8,630 nt of DNA from Deltaproteobacteria bacterium (lineage in GTDB: Bacteria > Desulfobacterota > Desulfomonilia > UBA1062): positions 1-8,630 of the forward strand of contig JALNWY010000131.1 in NCBI GenBank assembly GCA_023230665.1. Direction: 5' to 3'. This document shows, piece after piece, positions 1-7,310 of the stretch. Each line of letters opens with the position of its first letter. Position 1 is the stretch's first letter. Made by a program: the position numbers and the translations under genes. Below the pieces are notes generated by a model that saw only the letters and a program-made list of their open reading frames with translations, searched no databases and was not told the DNA's origin.

Positions 1-128
1 AAGAGAGGAACGGCGGAAAAATCGCTCGGCCCTTATCTTGATGTATTCTTGCATTGCGGCATGTTCAGAGGAATATTCTGACACCTGCCTTTTCTGAGGC
101 TTGGGCCTGTTCATTAATGAATTCTCGT

Positions 129-158
129 TCCCTTGATCCTTGTGTAAGGATCAGGGGA
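129..158 (+). terminator. Strong hairpin, probable terminator of an upstream unit
   Basis: The arms 129-141 and 146-158 pair over 13 bp, with one T-G wobble, around the 4-nt loop GTGT. The downstream sequence is rich in T but has no pure T run, so this is a fair rather than a textbook intrinsic terminator. Positions 1-128 hold only short open frames without a recognisable product. The hairpin argues that transcription of a gene left of the window ends here. It also argues that the TTG at 140, which lies inside the stem, is not the start of the kinase gene. Confidence 0.45.
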
Positions 159-325
159 TTGTAGTTATTTGTTATTTATCTGTCCGGATCAGGCATGCTA
201 TGAAACCGGGGGTATTACAGCCCCAGGCCCGCCGTGATCAGGCGGGGTGCTGCGGCACAATCCTCTCACCGAAAGCGGGGAATAAAGGCGGATTCGAGGA
301 GTTCTTACAGCCGGAGCAAAAGCGG

Positions 326-2617
326 ATGCAGACAGAACCATTCATCAGGAAGAATATGGACAGTCACAGCGGCACCGGAGAACACGCTGTGCTGCAGGAC
401 AACGCCGGAAGGGAAGATGTCCGGTCTCATCGCCCGCAGCGCAGCCGCCGGCTGCACAAATACGTCATACCCGGTTGTTTTGCCCTTCTTATTGTGCTCG
501 TCTGGCTCAGCGAGCTGCTCGACATCCCGTACCTGCTCTTCGGCATACCCGGCGACTGGCCTGATGCCGTTGTGGAAACCCTTTTCATCCTTACGGCGGC
601 GCTGGTCGTGTGGATGTCTGCTCACGGCGCCCTCATCGAGCGCTCAAGAGAAAAAAGGCCCCAAGAACGACAGAAGGTCTTTTCAAGCATCCTTTTCCGT
701 GAGTCTCTCACCTATTTCCTGGCGATAAACCCCGATGGGACCATCATAGCGGCAAACAACGCACTGCTGAACAAAACAGGCCGCACCCTTGATGAGGTGG
801 TGGGCCAAGACTCGCTCTCCCTGTTCTTTCCCGCCCGGGAGCACGAGGCGATCACCCGGGAGCTGACCGATTTCGTGCAGAGCGGGAAGTCGCGGCCGCG
901 TATCTCGCATATCATAACAAAAACCGGTGAAGAATGTATTGTGCAATGGAAAGGCACGGTTTCCTATTGCGAGGACGGGACCGTGGATTTCATCTGTGGA
1001 GCCGGCATCGATATCACTGCCCAGAAACAGACAGGACGTGCGCCGAGACTCAGTGAGGAGCGCTGTCGATCGTTCGCGCATAATAATCTCCAGGGAATCG
1101 TACACGGCATCACGGCAGAGCACCAGGCAGAGGAGTATCTGCGCGCCAGCGATGAACGCTACCGTCTTCTGGCGGAAAATATGCGCGACGTGATCTGGGC
1201 GCTTGACATGGACTTGCGCTATACCTATATCAGCCCTTCTGTGGAAAAGGCCAGGGGATACACGGTGGAAGAGGCCATGAGCCTTCCCATGGAGAAGGTC
1301 TTCACACACGGCTCTTACCGTGAACTGAAGAAAGCCCTTGCCTGGCTCTCTGACACCCATGATCGGAAAGGGCCTGATTCCGGCGGGATCTCACAAACCC
1401 TTGAGCTCGAAATGATATGCAAGGACGGGTCTCACATCTGGGTGGAGATCACGGGCACCCTTATCCAGGACTCCTGGGGACAGCCTGCGGGCTATGTGGG
1501 GATGACACGCGACATCACCGAGAGAAAGGGAGCGGAGGATGCCATCAGGCAGAGCGAAGAAACCTACCGCGCCATTTTCAAAAGCACCGGCACCGCCATG
1601 GTCATTATCGAAGAAGACACCACCATATCCCTTGCCAATAGTGAATTCGAGCATCTCTCGGGCTATTCCCGGGAGGATATCGAGGGAAAGAGGTCTTGGA
1701 CGGAATTCGCCTTGCAGGAGGATATCTATCGCATCATGAAGTACCATGTTCTCAGAAGGATGCATGGCGGAACAGCCCCGAGGAACTATGACTTTTGCTT
1801 CAGGGACAGACACGGCAGGTTGAGGGATCTGTACGTCACCGCCACTTTGCTGCCCGGAACCAGAAAGAGTCTCATCTCGCTTCTGGATATCACCGAGACG
1901 AAAAAGACCTCGGAAGAGCTCAAGATTTCTCAGGAGCAGCTTCGCAACCTTCATAAGCATTCCCAGGATGTCCGCGAACGTGAGCGCACCCGCATAGCCA
2001 GAGAGATCCACGACGAACTCGGGCAGGTGCTCACGGCCCTGAAGATGGACCTGTCATATCTTGCCAAGAAACTGCCCCCCGATCCCGCATCCCTGAGCAC
2101 AAAGGTGGATCATATGCTTACGTTCGTGGATATGACCATCCAGTCGGTGAAACGTATCACCATGGACCTTAGGCCTGGGCTTCTGGACCACCTCGGCCTG
2201 GTCGCCGCCATGGAATGGCAGGCCGGTGAATTTCAGAATCGAACCGGGATCAGATGCAGTCTCACGGTCGAACCGGATGACATTATCCTCAGACCGGATC
2301 AGGCCACGTCGGTATTCCGCATTTTTCAGGAGGCCCTGACAAACGTTGCCCGGCATGCGCAGGCCACCAAAGTCAGGACCTCTTTGATCACGAAGGGGAG
2401 CATCTTCGAGATGACGGTGGGGGATAACGGAATCGGAATTACGGAAGAGCAAATACAGAGTGCAAAATCATACGGTCTCATGGGAATCAAGGAACGAGCA
2501 TACTTCTGCGGAGGAAAGGCCGGTATTTCCGGCAAGAAGGGGAAGGGGACCACGGTGGTGATCTCCATACCTGTTGACGATGTGAGGATTCACGATGATA
2601 CGAGTGCTTGTGGTTGA
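326..2617 (+). CDS. Membrane-anchored PAS sensor histidine kinase (HisKA_3, NarX/DegS type)
   Basis: Sensor kinase that autophosphorylates on histidine and passes the phosphate to the regulator encoded next. Residues are counted from ATG 326 (763 aa). Two hydrophobic segments (about 46-73 and 81-104) with almost no loop between them anchor it in the inner membrane, so sensing is probably cytoplasmic. Three PAS/PAC modules follow (about 124-233, 274-403, 410-526), each ending in a DIT-x-x-K type motif. Next come a HisKA_3 dimerisation domain with REIHDELGQ (phospho-acceptor H562) and a HATPase domain with N673, the GDNGIG box (D700) and YGLMGIKERA near 716. ATG 326 has GGAG nine bases upstream. 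ATG 356 is an alternative, with AGGA five bases upstream. Earlier in-frame starts at 140 and 200 lack a ribosome site, and 140 lies in a hairpin. The 3' end overlaps the regulator gene by 23 bp. The signal sensed is unknown. Confidence 0.93.
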   Translation: MQTEPFIRKNMDSHSGTGEHAVLQDNAGREDVRSHRPQRSRRLHKYVIPGCFALLIVLVWLSELLDIPYLLFGIPGDWPDAVVETLFILTAALVVWMSAHGALIERSREKRPQERQKVFSSILFRESLTYFLAINPDGTIIAANNALLNKTGRTLDEVVGQDSLSLFFPAREHEAITRELTDFVQSGKSRPRISHIITKTGEECIVQWKGTVSYCEDGTVDFICGAGIDITAQKQTGRAPRLSEERCRSFAHNNLQGIVHGITAEHQAEEYLRASDERYRLLAENMRDVIWALDMDLRYTYISPSVEKARGYTVEEAMSLPMEKVFTHGSYRELKKALAWLSDTHDRKGPDSGGISQTLELEMICKDGSHIWVEITGTLIQDSWGQPAGYVGMTRDITERKGAEDAIRQSEETYRAIFKSTGTAMVIIEEDTTISLANSEFEHLSGYSREDIEGKRSWTEFALQEDIYRIMKYHVLRRMHGGTAPRNYDFCFRDRHGRLRDLYVTATLLPGTRKSLISLLDITETKKTSEELKISQEQLRNLHKHSQDVRERERTRIAREIHDELGQVLTALKMDLSYLAKKLPPDPASLSTKVDHMLTFVDMTIQSVKRITMDLRPGLLDHLGLVAAMEWQAGEFQNRTGIRCSLTVEPDDIILRPDQATSVFRIFQEALTNVARHAQATKVRTSLITKGSIFEMTVGDNGIGITEEQIQSAKSYGLMGIKERAYFCGGKAGISGKKGKGTTVVISIPVDDVRIHDDTSACG
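1049..1153 (+). other. Collapsed PAS module inside the kinase
   Basis: Between PAS1 and PAS2 the protein reads like the first helix and strand of a PAS domain (SEERCRSFAHNNLQGIVHGI), followed at once by a typical PAC-to-next-PAS linker (ITAEHQAEEYLRASDERYR). The roughly 100-residue core expected between these two pieces is missing, yet the frame is kept. I read it as the scar of an in-frame deletion of a fourth PAS domain. The alternative is a coincidental linker sequence. Confidence 0.5.
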
Positions 2618-3227
2618 CGATCACCCCATTGTGCGAGAAGGCTTGAAGCAGATTCTTTCAGACACTGAAGATATCCTTGTGGTGGATGAGGCGGACTCCG
2701 GCCAGGCAGTGCTCGACTGTACCGCCAAGACCAACTTTGACGTCGTCCTCCTGGATATATCCATGCCCGGGAGGGACGGTCTGGAGGTTTTACGCGAGCT
2801 GAAACAGCTCAAGCCGAAGCTTCCGGTGCTCATCCTGAGCATGTACCCGGAAGAACACTATGCGGTCCGGGTGCTCAGGGGAGGGGCGTCCGGGTATCTC
2901 ACCAAGGCGAGCGCTCCCGACGAATTGATCACCGCCATCCGCAAGGTGGCCTCAGGGAGGAAGTATATCAGCTCCACACTGGCCGAGCGGCTGACCTATG
3001 AGCTCGACCGGGATGCAAGCAAACCCCTGCACGAGATCCTCTCGGATCGTGAATACCAGGTGATGCACATGCTCTCTACCGGCAAGTCGGTAAAGGATAT
3101 CGCGCTTGAACTCGCCCTGAGTGTCAAAACCGTAAGCACCTACCGCTCGCGGGTCCTGGAAAAGATGAATATGAAGAACAATGCGGAAATCGTTCTGTAT
3201 GCAGTACAGAACAAACTGATCGACTAA
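2595..3227 (+). CDS. NarL/UvrY-type response regulator
   Basis: DNA-binding response regulator of 210 aa, the usual length of the family and the evident partner of the upstream kinase. The receiver domain (about 1-120) shows the acidic pair D8/D9, phospho-acceptor D54 in LLDISMPG, S82, Y101 and K104. The LuxR-type helix-turn-helix occupies about 148-205, with the recognition helix around SVKTVSTYRSRVLEKM. The stretch GASGYLTKASAPDELITAIR and the KTVSTYRSR segment recall UvrY/GacA from memory, a resemblance rather than proof of orthology. ATG 2595 is supported by GAGGA at 2584-2588, six bases upstream and inside the kinase gene. The 23-bp overlap implies translational coupling. A dyad resembling the UvrY/GacA box lies 80 bp downstream of the stop. 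Confidence 0.95.
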   Translation: MIRVLVVDDHPIVREGLKQILSDTEDILVVDEADSGQAVLDCTAKTNFDVVLLDISMPGRDGLEVLRELKQLKPKLPVLILSMYPEEHYAVRVLRGGASGYLTKASAPDELITAIRKVASGRKYISSTLAERLTYELDRDASKPLHEILSDREYQVMHMLSTGKSVKDIALELALSVKTVSTYRSRVLEKMNMKNNAEIVLYAVQNKLID

Positions 3228-3306
3228 AAAGAAGAAAACCCCTTGCGCCTTTTTCGTCGGCCCTCCCCTCACATGGATATAGGAGGAGGAAACGTACCGG
3301 CGAAGG

Positions 3307-3328
3307 TATGTAGGCATTGTCCTACATA
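3307..3328. promoter_or_regulatory. Perfect dyad TGTAGG-N6-CCTACA, candidate regulator box
   Basis: Eight-base arms TATGTAGG and CCTACATA flank the 6-nt spacer CATTGT with no mismatch. The core, TGTAGG-N6-CCTACA, differs from the GacA/UvrY upstream sequence known in gammaproteobacteria (TGTAAG-N6-CTTACA) only at one symmetric position per arm. The neighbouring gene encodes a regulator of that family. The dyad could also fold as an RNA hairpin near the 3' end of the operon transcript, but no T tract follows, so an operator is the better reading. Confidence 0.5.
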
Positions 3329-3379
3329 AAAATAAGCTGTTTCACCACGCCCCGGATGGAACATTTCCGATTTACTGTC

Positions 3380-3396
3380 ATACAATATTATTGTAT
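3380..3396. repeat. AT-rich palindrome ATACAAT-att-ATTGTAT
   Basis: Seven-base perfect arms lie around a 3-nt centre. It sits where the spacer of a possible promoter would be: TTTACT at 3371-3376, a 17-nt spacer, then TATAGG at 3394-3399. It could therefore be an operator overlapping that promoter. The promoter hexamers are mediocre and the palindrome may be a chance product of AT-rich sequence. Confidence 0.35.
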
Positions 3397-3405
3397 AGGC
3401 TATGT

Positions 3406-3500
3406 ACAACAAGTGTTGTTCTGACCTCCTTTACGCCAGAAGAGGGGACAAGTCCTCTCGTGCTTTGTCCTCACACCTAACTTCTTCTGGCTTTTTTTTT
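3406..3500 (+). ncRNA. Candidate small RNA ending in the branched terminator
   Basis: This stretch begins with a small hairpin (ACAAC-aagt-GTTGT, 3406-3419), contains mutually exclusive internal stems at 3441-3472, and ends in a strong terminator. No open frame of note lies within it. A weak promoter (TTTACT/TATAGG, 3371-3399) and the dyad at 3307-3328, about 90 bp ahead of the predicted start, would suit a transcript driven by the adjacent regulator. Against a CsrA/RsmA-binding RNA, only one GGA is present (3446-3448), where such RNAs usually have several. The whole stretch may simply be the 3' untranslated region of the kinase-regulator operon. Confidence 0.25.
3435..3500 (+). terminator. 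Rho-independent terminator with branched stem and nine-T tract
   Basis: GCCAGAAGAGG (3435-3445) pairs with CTTCTTCTGGC (3481-3491) over 11 bp with one G-T wobble, and nine Ts follow (3492-3500). The 35-nt interior can form either AGAGG/CCTCT (3441-3445 with 3454-3458) or GGGGACAA/TTGTCCTC (3444-3451 with 3465-3472). These cannot coexist, and both compete in part with the outer stem. It is the best terminator in the window and probably ends the kinase-regulator transcript or a small RNA. Confidence 0.8.
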
Positions 3501-3552
3501 GCCCGCTTTTCGCACAGCATTAGAAAACACCATACAGGCCTTTTATTATTAT

Positions 3553-3570
3553 GATTATATTGATTATATT
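3553..3570. repeat. Tandem 9-bp repeat GATTATATT x2
   Basis: Two perfect adjacent copies of GATTATATT sit in a very AT-rich stretch about 20 bp upstream of a candidate -35 box (3592). The position and composition would suit a promoter UP element or a bendable segment. Two copies are too few to call it anything more. Confidence 0.5.
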
Positions 3571-3591
3571 TCTCTATGCCCCGAAATATTC

Positions 3592-3622
3592 TTGACCGTT
3601 GCTGCGAGATGGGCAATATAAA
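3592..3622 (+). promoter_or_regulatory. Sigma70-like promoter for the nucleotidyltransferase remnant
   Basis: TTGACC at 3592-3597 is followed by AATATA (17-bp spacer, 3615-3620) or TATAAA (19-bp spacer, 3617-3622). AT-rich DNA lies directly upstream. Transcription would start near 3628. An imperfect 10-bp hairpin (3634-3656) would then form in the leader just before the possible starts at 3661 and 3673. Confidence 0.4.
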
Positions 3623-3672
3623 AAAGAGGCAATTGGGTTCTTTTAGAAAAAGCCCATGCATTGTCACGATCA

Positions 3673-4211
3673 ATGAGTGAACAGACAAACAGCGCTAATC
3701 TGCCTGGCCTCTCCCCACGGGTGCAGAAGAACTTCCGATCCTTTCTGCAGGATATCCTGGCCTCTTTCCCGGAAAAGATCCTATCCGTGTCCCTGGCCGG
3801 AGGCTGTGTCACCGGCGACTATCTGCCCGGCAAGTCGGATGTAAACCCTGTGCTCGTGCTCACGGAAATCACCCCGCAGACCCTCGACATGCTGGCGCCT
3901 CTCAGCAGGCGTTACAGCAGGAAGGGGCTGAGCGCTCCATTGATCATGACGCCTATCCGGGGTTTTTCCCGCTTTTGCGCGCCATGCTCGCCATCGTACA
4001 GATGAGCCGAACCCCTCCCCTGAACAAGGAGGAGGTCATCTCCGGCACCGAGGCAGAGCAGCTATACCCCCCCAAAGGTGAAATTTTGGATGCACTCTTC
4101 AGACTTTTTTTCTGTGGAGCTCGCCTGAAACGAGTTCGGAGAGAAATCCCGAAGGCACCTGGAACACCTCGCGGCCGTAGATGGTGCGCTGCCGGGACCA
4201 GGAGAGGGTGA
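3673..4211 (+). pseudogene. Nucleotidyltransferase-like gene with internal deletion and frame change
   Basis: From ATG 3673 the first frame (stop at 4003-4005) gives about 94 residues resembling the KNTase-type fold. It has a helix, then GGCVTGDYLPGKSDVNPVLVL, where G43-G44 and S55-D56 fit the GS...SD nucleotide and metal motif and N58 replaces the usual second Asp, then LSAPLIMTP at 87-94. After about 3950 that frame turns to nonsense. The third frame from about 3951 instead reads YPGFFPLLRAML...PPLNKEEVI...EILDALFRLF, which looks like the helical C-terminal part of similar proteins. The region between, perhaps 100 or more residues, is missing and the frame has slipped. The tail (4099 onward) runs over the 3' end of the helicase gene on the other strand. 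There is no ribosome site before 3661 or 3673. Homology of the second piece is from memory and less sure than the first. Confidence 0.5.
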
Positions 4212-5985
4212 CTTCCCTGCGGGCGCGGGTGATGCCCACATAGAGCAGGCGGCGCTCCTCCTCGATCTCGCGGCTGGTATCCATTGACCTGGCGTGGGGA
4301 AGCAGGCCCTCTTCCAGGCCGAGGATGAACACGTGATCGAACTCCAGGCCCTTTGACATGTGCAGGGTCATCACGCTGACACTCTCGCCTGCGTCCATGT
4401 CGACCGCGCTCATCAGGGCCTTTTCCTCCAGGTATCGGCCGATGTCCCACCAGTCCTGGGCGCTTGCGATGAGCTCTCTGACGTTGTTGAGCCGGTCCTC
4501 GCCGTCCACCTCTGCCTTGAGCGCCGTGCCGAATCCCGTGGTCTCGATGATCTGGCTCAGCAGCAGGGCCACATCCCCCATGCCCACGCGACGGGCGAGT
4601 TCGCGATACACGCGGCCGAAGCTTTCGATCCCGCGCAGTCCGGCGCCCCTGACAATCTTGCCCGCGACCGCATCCTCGATGGCATTCACGGCCGGGATGC
4701 CCTTTTTCCGGGCAAAGGCCTTGAGCGCGGCCAGTGTCTTTTCGCCGACACCCCGGGAGGGCACATTGATGATGCGGTCCAGGGCCTCGGTATCCGCCGG
4801 GTTGACCAGGATTCTCAGATAGGCCAGGAGATCCTTGACCTCTCTCCTTTCGTAGAACCGCATCCCGCCGTAGACCGCATAGGGGATTCTCCGGCGGACA
4901 AAGGCCTCTTCAAGGACCCGGGAAAGTGCGTTGACCCGGTAGAACACCCCGATCTTCCGGGGGCTCACGCCCGATCGGATAAGGTTTTCTATTGCGATGG
5001 CGGTATGGCCCGCTTCTTTTTCATCGTCCATGTGCTCGCATACAGTGATGTCCTTGCCCCTGCCCTGCACGGACTTGAGCCTCTTGGGCGCCCGGCACTG
5101 GTTGTTTGCGATGAGGGCCGAGGCAGCGCCGAGGATCTCCTCGGTTGAGCGGTAATTCTGCTCCAGAACGACCACCTCGGCATTGGGAAAATCATCGCGG
5201 AATTTCAGGATATTGTCCACGTTGGCTCCCCGCCAGCCATAGATGGACTGATCGTCGTCGCCCACCACGCAGATATTGGCCTCGTCTCCGGCGAGGTTCA
5301 TGAGAAAGACATACTGGGCCGTGTTCGTGTCCTGGTACTCGTCCACCAGGATATACCGGAACCGGCTCCGGTATTTCTGCTTGAGATCATCGTAATCGGA
5401 GAACAGCACGCAGGGAACATAGAGCAGGTCGGCGAAGTCCACGGCCTTGTTCTCCCTCTTTCTCTTCTCGTAGAGTTCGAGAACCGGCTGCGGGTTGAAG
5501 GGATAGTTTCCCGCCACCTCGGTGAGGTCCTTCATGGTGTCCCGGGTGTAATTGGCGAGCCAGGCAAGGGAGGCGTCCGTACCCCGCTCGGAGTTGATAT
5601 TGAGCTCTCTGCGGCACTTGCCCATGAGGGACCGCTGGTCGGCCTCGTCATAGATCACGAACGACGAGGGAAGGCCGATGCGATGCGCCTCCTGTCTGAG
5701 GAGCCACGCACCAAAGGCATGGAAGGTACCGGCCCAGGGCAGGATGTCGGCCCTTCCCATGATGGCCTTGAGGCGCTCTTTCATCTCGCCTGCGGCCTTG
5801 TTGGTGAAGGTGAGGCACAGGATCTCCCTGGGCGATATCCCTTGGGAGATGAGGTAGGCCACCCGGTGCACGATGACCCGGGTCTTGCCCGAGCCGGCGC
5901 CGGCAAAGATGAGGATGGGCCCGTTCACGTGCCGGACCGCCCGCTCCTGCTCGGGGTTGAGCCCGCCGAGTATCCTGTCATTCAT
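4099..5985 (-). CDS. uvrD: UvrD/Rep-family ATP-dependent DNA helicase (SF1A)
   Basis: 3'-5' DNA helicase acting in repair or replication restart, 628 aa from ATG 5985. All motifs are intact: Walker A AGAGSGKT (28-35), Ia TFTNKAAGEM (59-68), II VDEYQDTN (214-221), III VGDDDQSIYGWRGA (241-254), IV LEQNYRS (274-280), V TLHMSKGLEFD (540-550) and VI YVGITRARR (582-590). It stops shortly after the FLSEL segment and so lacks the C-terminal extension of UvrD and PcrA (over 700 aa in E. coli UvrD). In length it is closer to Rep, and the symbol marks the family rather than a proven orthologue. AGGA seven bases upstream supports ATG 5985. The longer open frame to 6198 lies inside trhP and lacks helicase homology. 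The start overlaps the trhP stop as ATGA, so the two are translationally coupled. Its 3' end converges on and overlaps the nucleotidyltransferase remnant. Confidence 0.95.
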   Translation of the reverse strand: MNDRILGGLNPEQERAVRHVNGPILIFAGAGSGKTRVIVHRVAYLISQGISPREILCLTFTNKAAGEMKERLKAIMGRADILPWAGTFHAFGAWLLRQEAHRIGLPSSFVIYDEADQRSLMGKCRRELNINSERGTDASLAWLANYTRDTMKDLTEVAGNYPFNPQPVLELYEKRKRENKAVDFADLLYVPCVLFSDYDDLKQKYRSRFRYILVDEYQDTNTAQYVFLMNLAGDEANICVVGDDDQSIYGWRGANVDNILKFRDDFPNAEVVVLEQNYRSTEEILGAASALIANNQCRAPKRLKSVQGRGKDITVCEHMDDEKEAGHTAIAIENLIRSGVSPRKIGVFYRVNALSRVLEEAFVRRRIPYAVYGGMRFYERREVKDLLAYLRILVNPADTEALDRIINVPSRGVGEKTLAALKAFARKKGIPAVNAIEDAVAGKIVRGAGLRGIESFGRVYRELARRVGMGDVALLLSQIIETTGFGTALKAEVDGEDRLNNVRELIASAQDWWDIGRYLEEKALMSAVDMDAGESVSVMTLHMSKGLEFDHVFILGLEEGLLPHARSMDTSREIEEERRLLYVGITRARREVTLSWSRQRTIYGREVFQVPSGFLSELVSGELHRKKV

Positions 5986-7274
5986 GTGCTCATCCTGGTT
6001 GCAAAGGTATTGCATGCCTCTTTCCGTATCACCTTGTCGCCCTCGCTGCAGGGCTTTCTGACCAGTTCTCCGGGCAGGGGGGCAAAGCCGGCCTTCATCT
6101 CGAAGAGCTCGTTGGGCCTGATCCTCTCCCTCCGGCATCCTTCGATCATCATGTTCCAAAAGACAATCTTCCGGCTCATGCCATCCGATGAGAGCCACTC
6201 GCCCTCCATGCCCTCGATGAGGGGATTGCGCGCCTCGAACACGGTGAGCTCGCCTTTGATCTCCTTCACCTTTGCCGCCAGATGATGGGTGTGGACGTAT
6301 CCGGAGAAGTCATAGTTGATATCCTGCTCATCCGGGCTGCCCAGGAAAAAGCCGGTGAAATAGCCCCGGTTGCTGATCTTCCCGAGCTCCTGCATCCACT
6401 CAGGGTTCAGGGCAAATCCCTGCGGGTTGTTCATGTATGCGTCCCTGGCCTTGCGGTAGGTCTGCACCGCGGTCGCGATATAGAGCGCGGTGCGGCCCCT
6501 GCCCTCGATCTTGAGACCGTCCACGCCCAGGGCCATGACCCTGTCCATGACCGGGAGCAGGCACAGATCTTTAGAGTTGAAGAGAAAGGTGTAGCCGTCC
6601 CGCTCTTCAACAGGCATGTATGCTCCCTGCCTTGAGCGCTCTACAAGGGCGTAGTCCCACCTGCAGGGCTGCGTGCATCTGCCCTGGTTTGCGTCCCGGC
6701 TGCAGAGGTAGTTGCTGATCAGGCACCTGCCGGAGACAGAGATGCACACCCCTCCGTGCACAAAGACCTCCAGCTCGACCGGGCTTATCGCCTTCATCCT
6801 CGAGATCTCCTCAAACGAGAGTTCCCGGGCGAGGATCACCCTGCTGACCCCGAGACCGGCCCACGCCCGGAGCGCCCGGGAGTTCACGGTATTGGCCTGG
6901 GTGCTCAGGTGAAGGGGCATGTCCGGGGCGATCTCCCTCACCAGGCTCAGCACCCCGATGTCAGAGACAATGACGGCATCCACGCCGGCTTCACGGGCAT
7001 GGCTGACGATATCCGGCAGGCCCTCCATCTGGGCGTCGTGGGGATAGGTGTTGAGCGTGAGGTAGACCCTGACCCCGCGGTCATGCGCGTAGGAAACGCC
7101 CTGTGCAAGCTCATCCAGGGAGAAGTTCCTCGCCCCGGCCCTGAGATTCGCTCCTCCGCGCACCCCGAGGTACACGGCCTCCGCGCCGTAGAGGCACGCG
7201 GTCTCCAGGTGTTCCGGGTTTCCGGCAGGAGAGAGAATCTCAGGGGGTTTCATGACATGGGAGATATAGCGCAT
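5982..7274 (-). CDS. trhP: Peptidase U32 family tRNA hydroxylation protein (TrhP/YegQ-like)
   Basis: Members of this branch of the U32 family perform prephenate-dependent 5-hydroxylation of uridine 34 in tRNA. The peptidase name is historical. The N-terminus EILSPAG is diagnostic, followed by a TIM-barrel-like region (HLSTQANTVN, VSRVILAREL) and the signature FVHGGVC...SGRC...RDANQGRC...CRW, with C177, C184, C200 and C204 matching the conserved cysteines thought to hold an iron-sulfur cluster. FNSKDL (232-237) and LKIEGRGR (254-261) complete the pattern. The length of 430 aa is usual. The related RlhA (23S rRNA hydroxylase) is the main alternative, but the RDANQG/CRW pattern fits YegQ better. 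Starts at 7274 and 7253 are both possible and neither has a ribosome site. A TATAAC at 7288-7283 on this strand, eight bases before ATG 7274, would allow a nearly leaderless message. It is the first gene of a pair with the helicase. Confidence 0.9.
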   Translation of the reverse strand: MRYISHVMKPPEILSPAGNPEHLETACLYGAEAVYLGVRGGANLRAGARNFSLDELAQGVSYAHDRGVRVYLTLNTYPHDAQMEGLPDIVSHAREAGVDAVIVSDIGVLSLVREIAPDMPLHLSTQANTVNSRALRAWAGLGVSRVILARELSFEEISRMKAISPVELEVFVHGGVCISVSGRCLISNYLCSRDANQGRCTQPCRWDYALVERSRQGAYMPVEERDGYTFLFNSKDLCLLPVMDRVMALGVDGLKIEGRGRTALYIATAVQTYRKARDAYMNNPQGFALNPEWMQELGKISNRGYFTGFFLGSPDEQDINYDFSGYVHTHHLAAKVKEIKGELTVFEARNPLIEGMEGEWLSSDGMSRKIVFWNMMIEGCRRERIRPNELFEMKAGFAPLPGELVRKPCSEGDKVIRKEACNTFATRMST

Positions 7275-7310
7275 GAAGGATGGTTATACAAGACGGAATA
7301 ACTGTGAATG

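Noticed and set aside
49..77. Possible promoter TTGCAT, 17 bp, AATATT upstream of the kinase
   Set aside because: Matches are only 3/6 and 4/6, and the hairpin at 129-158 would lie between it and the gene.
149..242. Three copies of GATCAGG (149, 187, 236)
   Set aside because: Seven-base matches at irregular spacing (38 and 49 bp) without a longer consensus are within chance.
140..325. N-terminal extension of the kinase from TTG 140 or ATG 200
   Set aside because: TTG 140 lies in the stem of a strong hairpin, neither start has a ribosome site, and the added residues look like non-membrane, non-domain sequence. ATG 326 has GGAG at good spacing.
3222..3260. Imperfect AT-rich stem right after the regulator stop (CGACTAAAAAG with CTTTTTCGTCG)
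   Set aside because: It has one mismatch, a 17-nt loop and no T run after it. The structure at 3435-3500 is a far better terminator.
4358..5148. Long plus-strand open frames opposite the helicase gene (154 and 262 codons)
   Set aside because: They lie opposite a helicase with every motif intact, show no recognisable domain, and are common antisense frames in GC-rich DNA.
5986..6198. 71-residue N-terminal extension of the helicase
   Set aside because: It is a shadow of the trhP 3' coding region. The helicase family starts just before the LNPEQERAV motif, and ATG 5985 has a ribosome site and an ATGA overlap.
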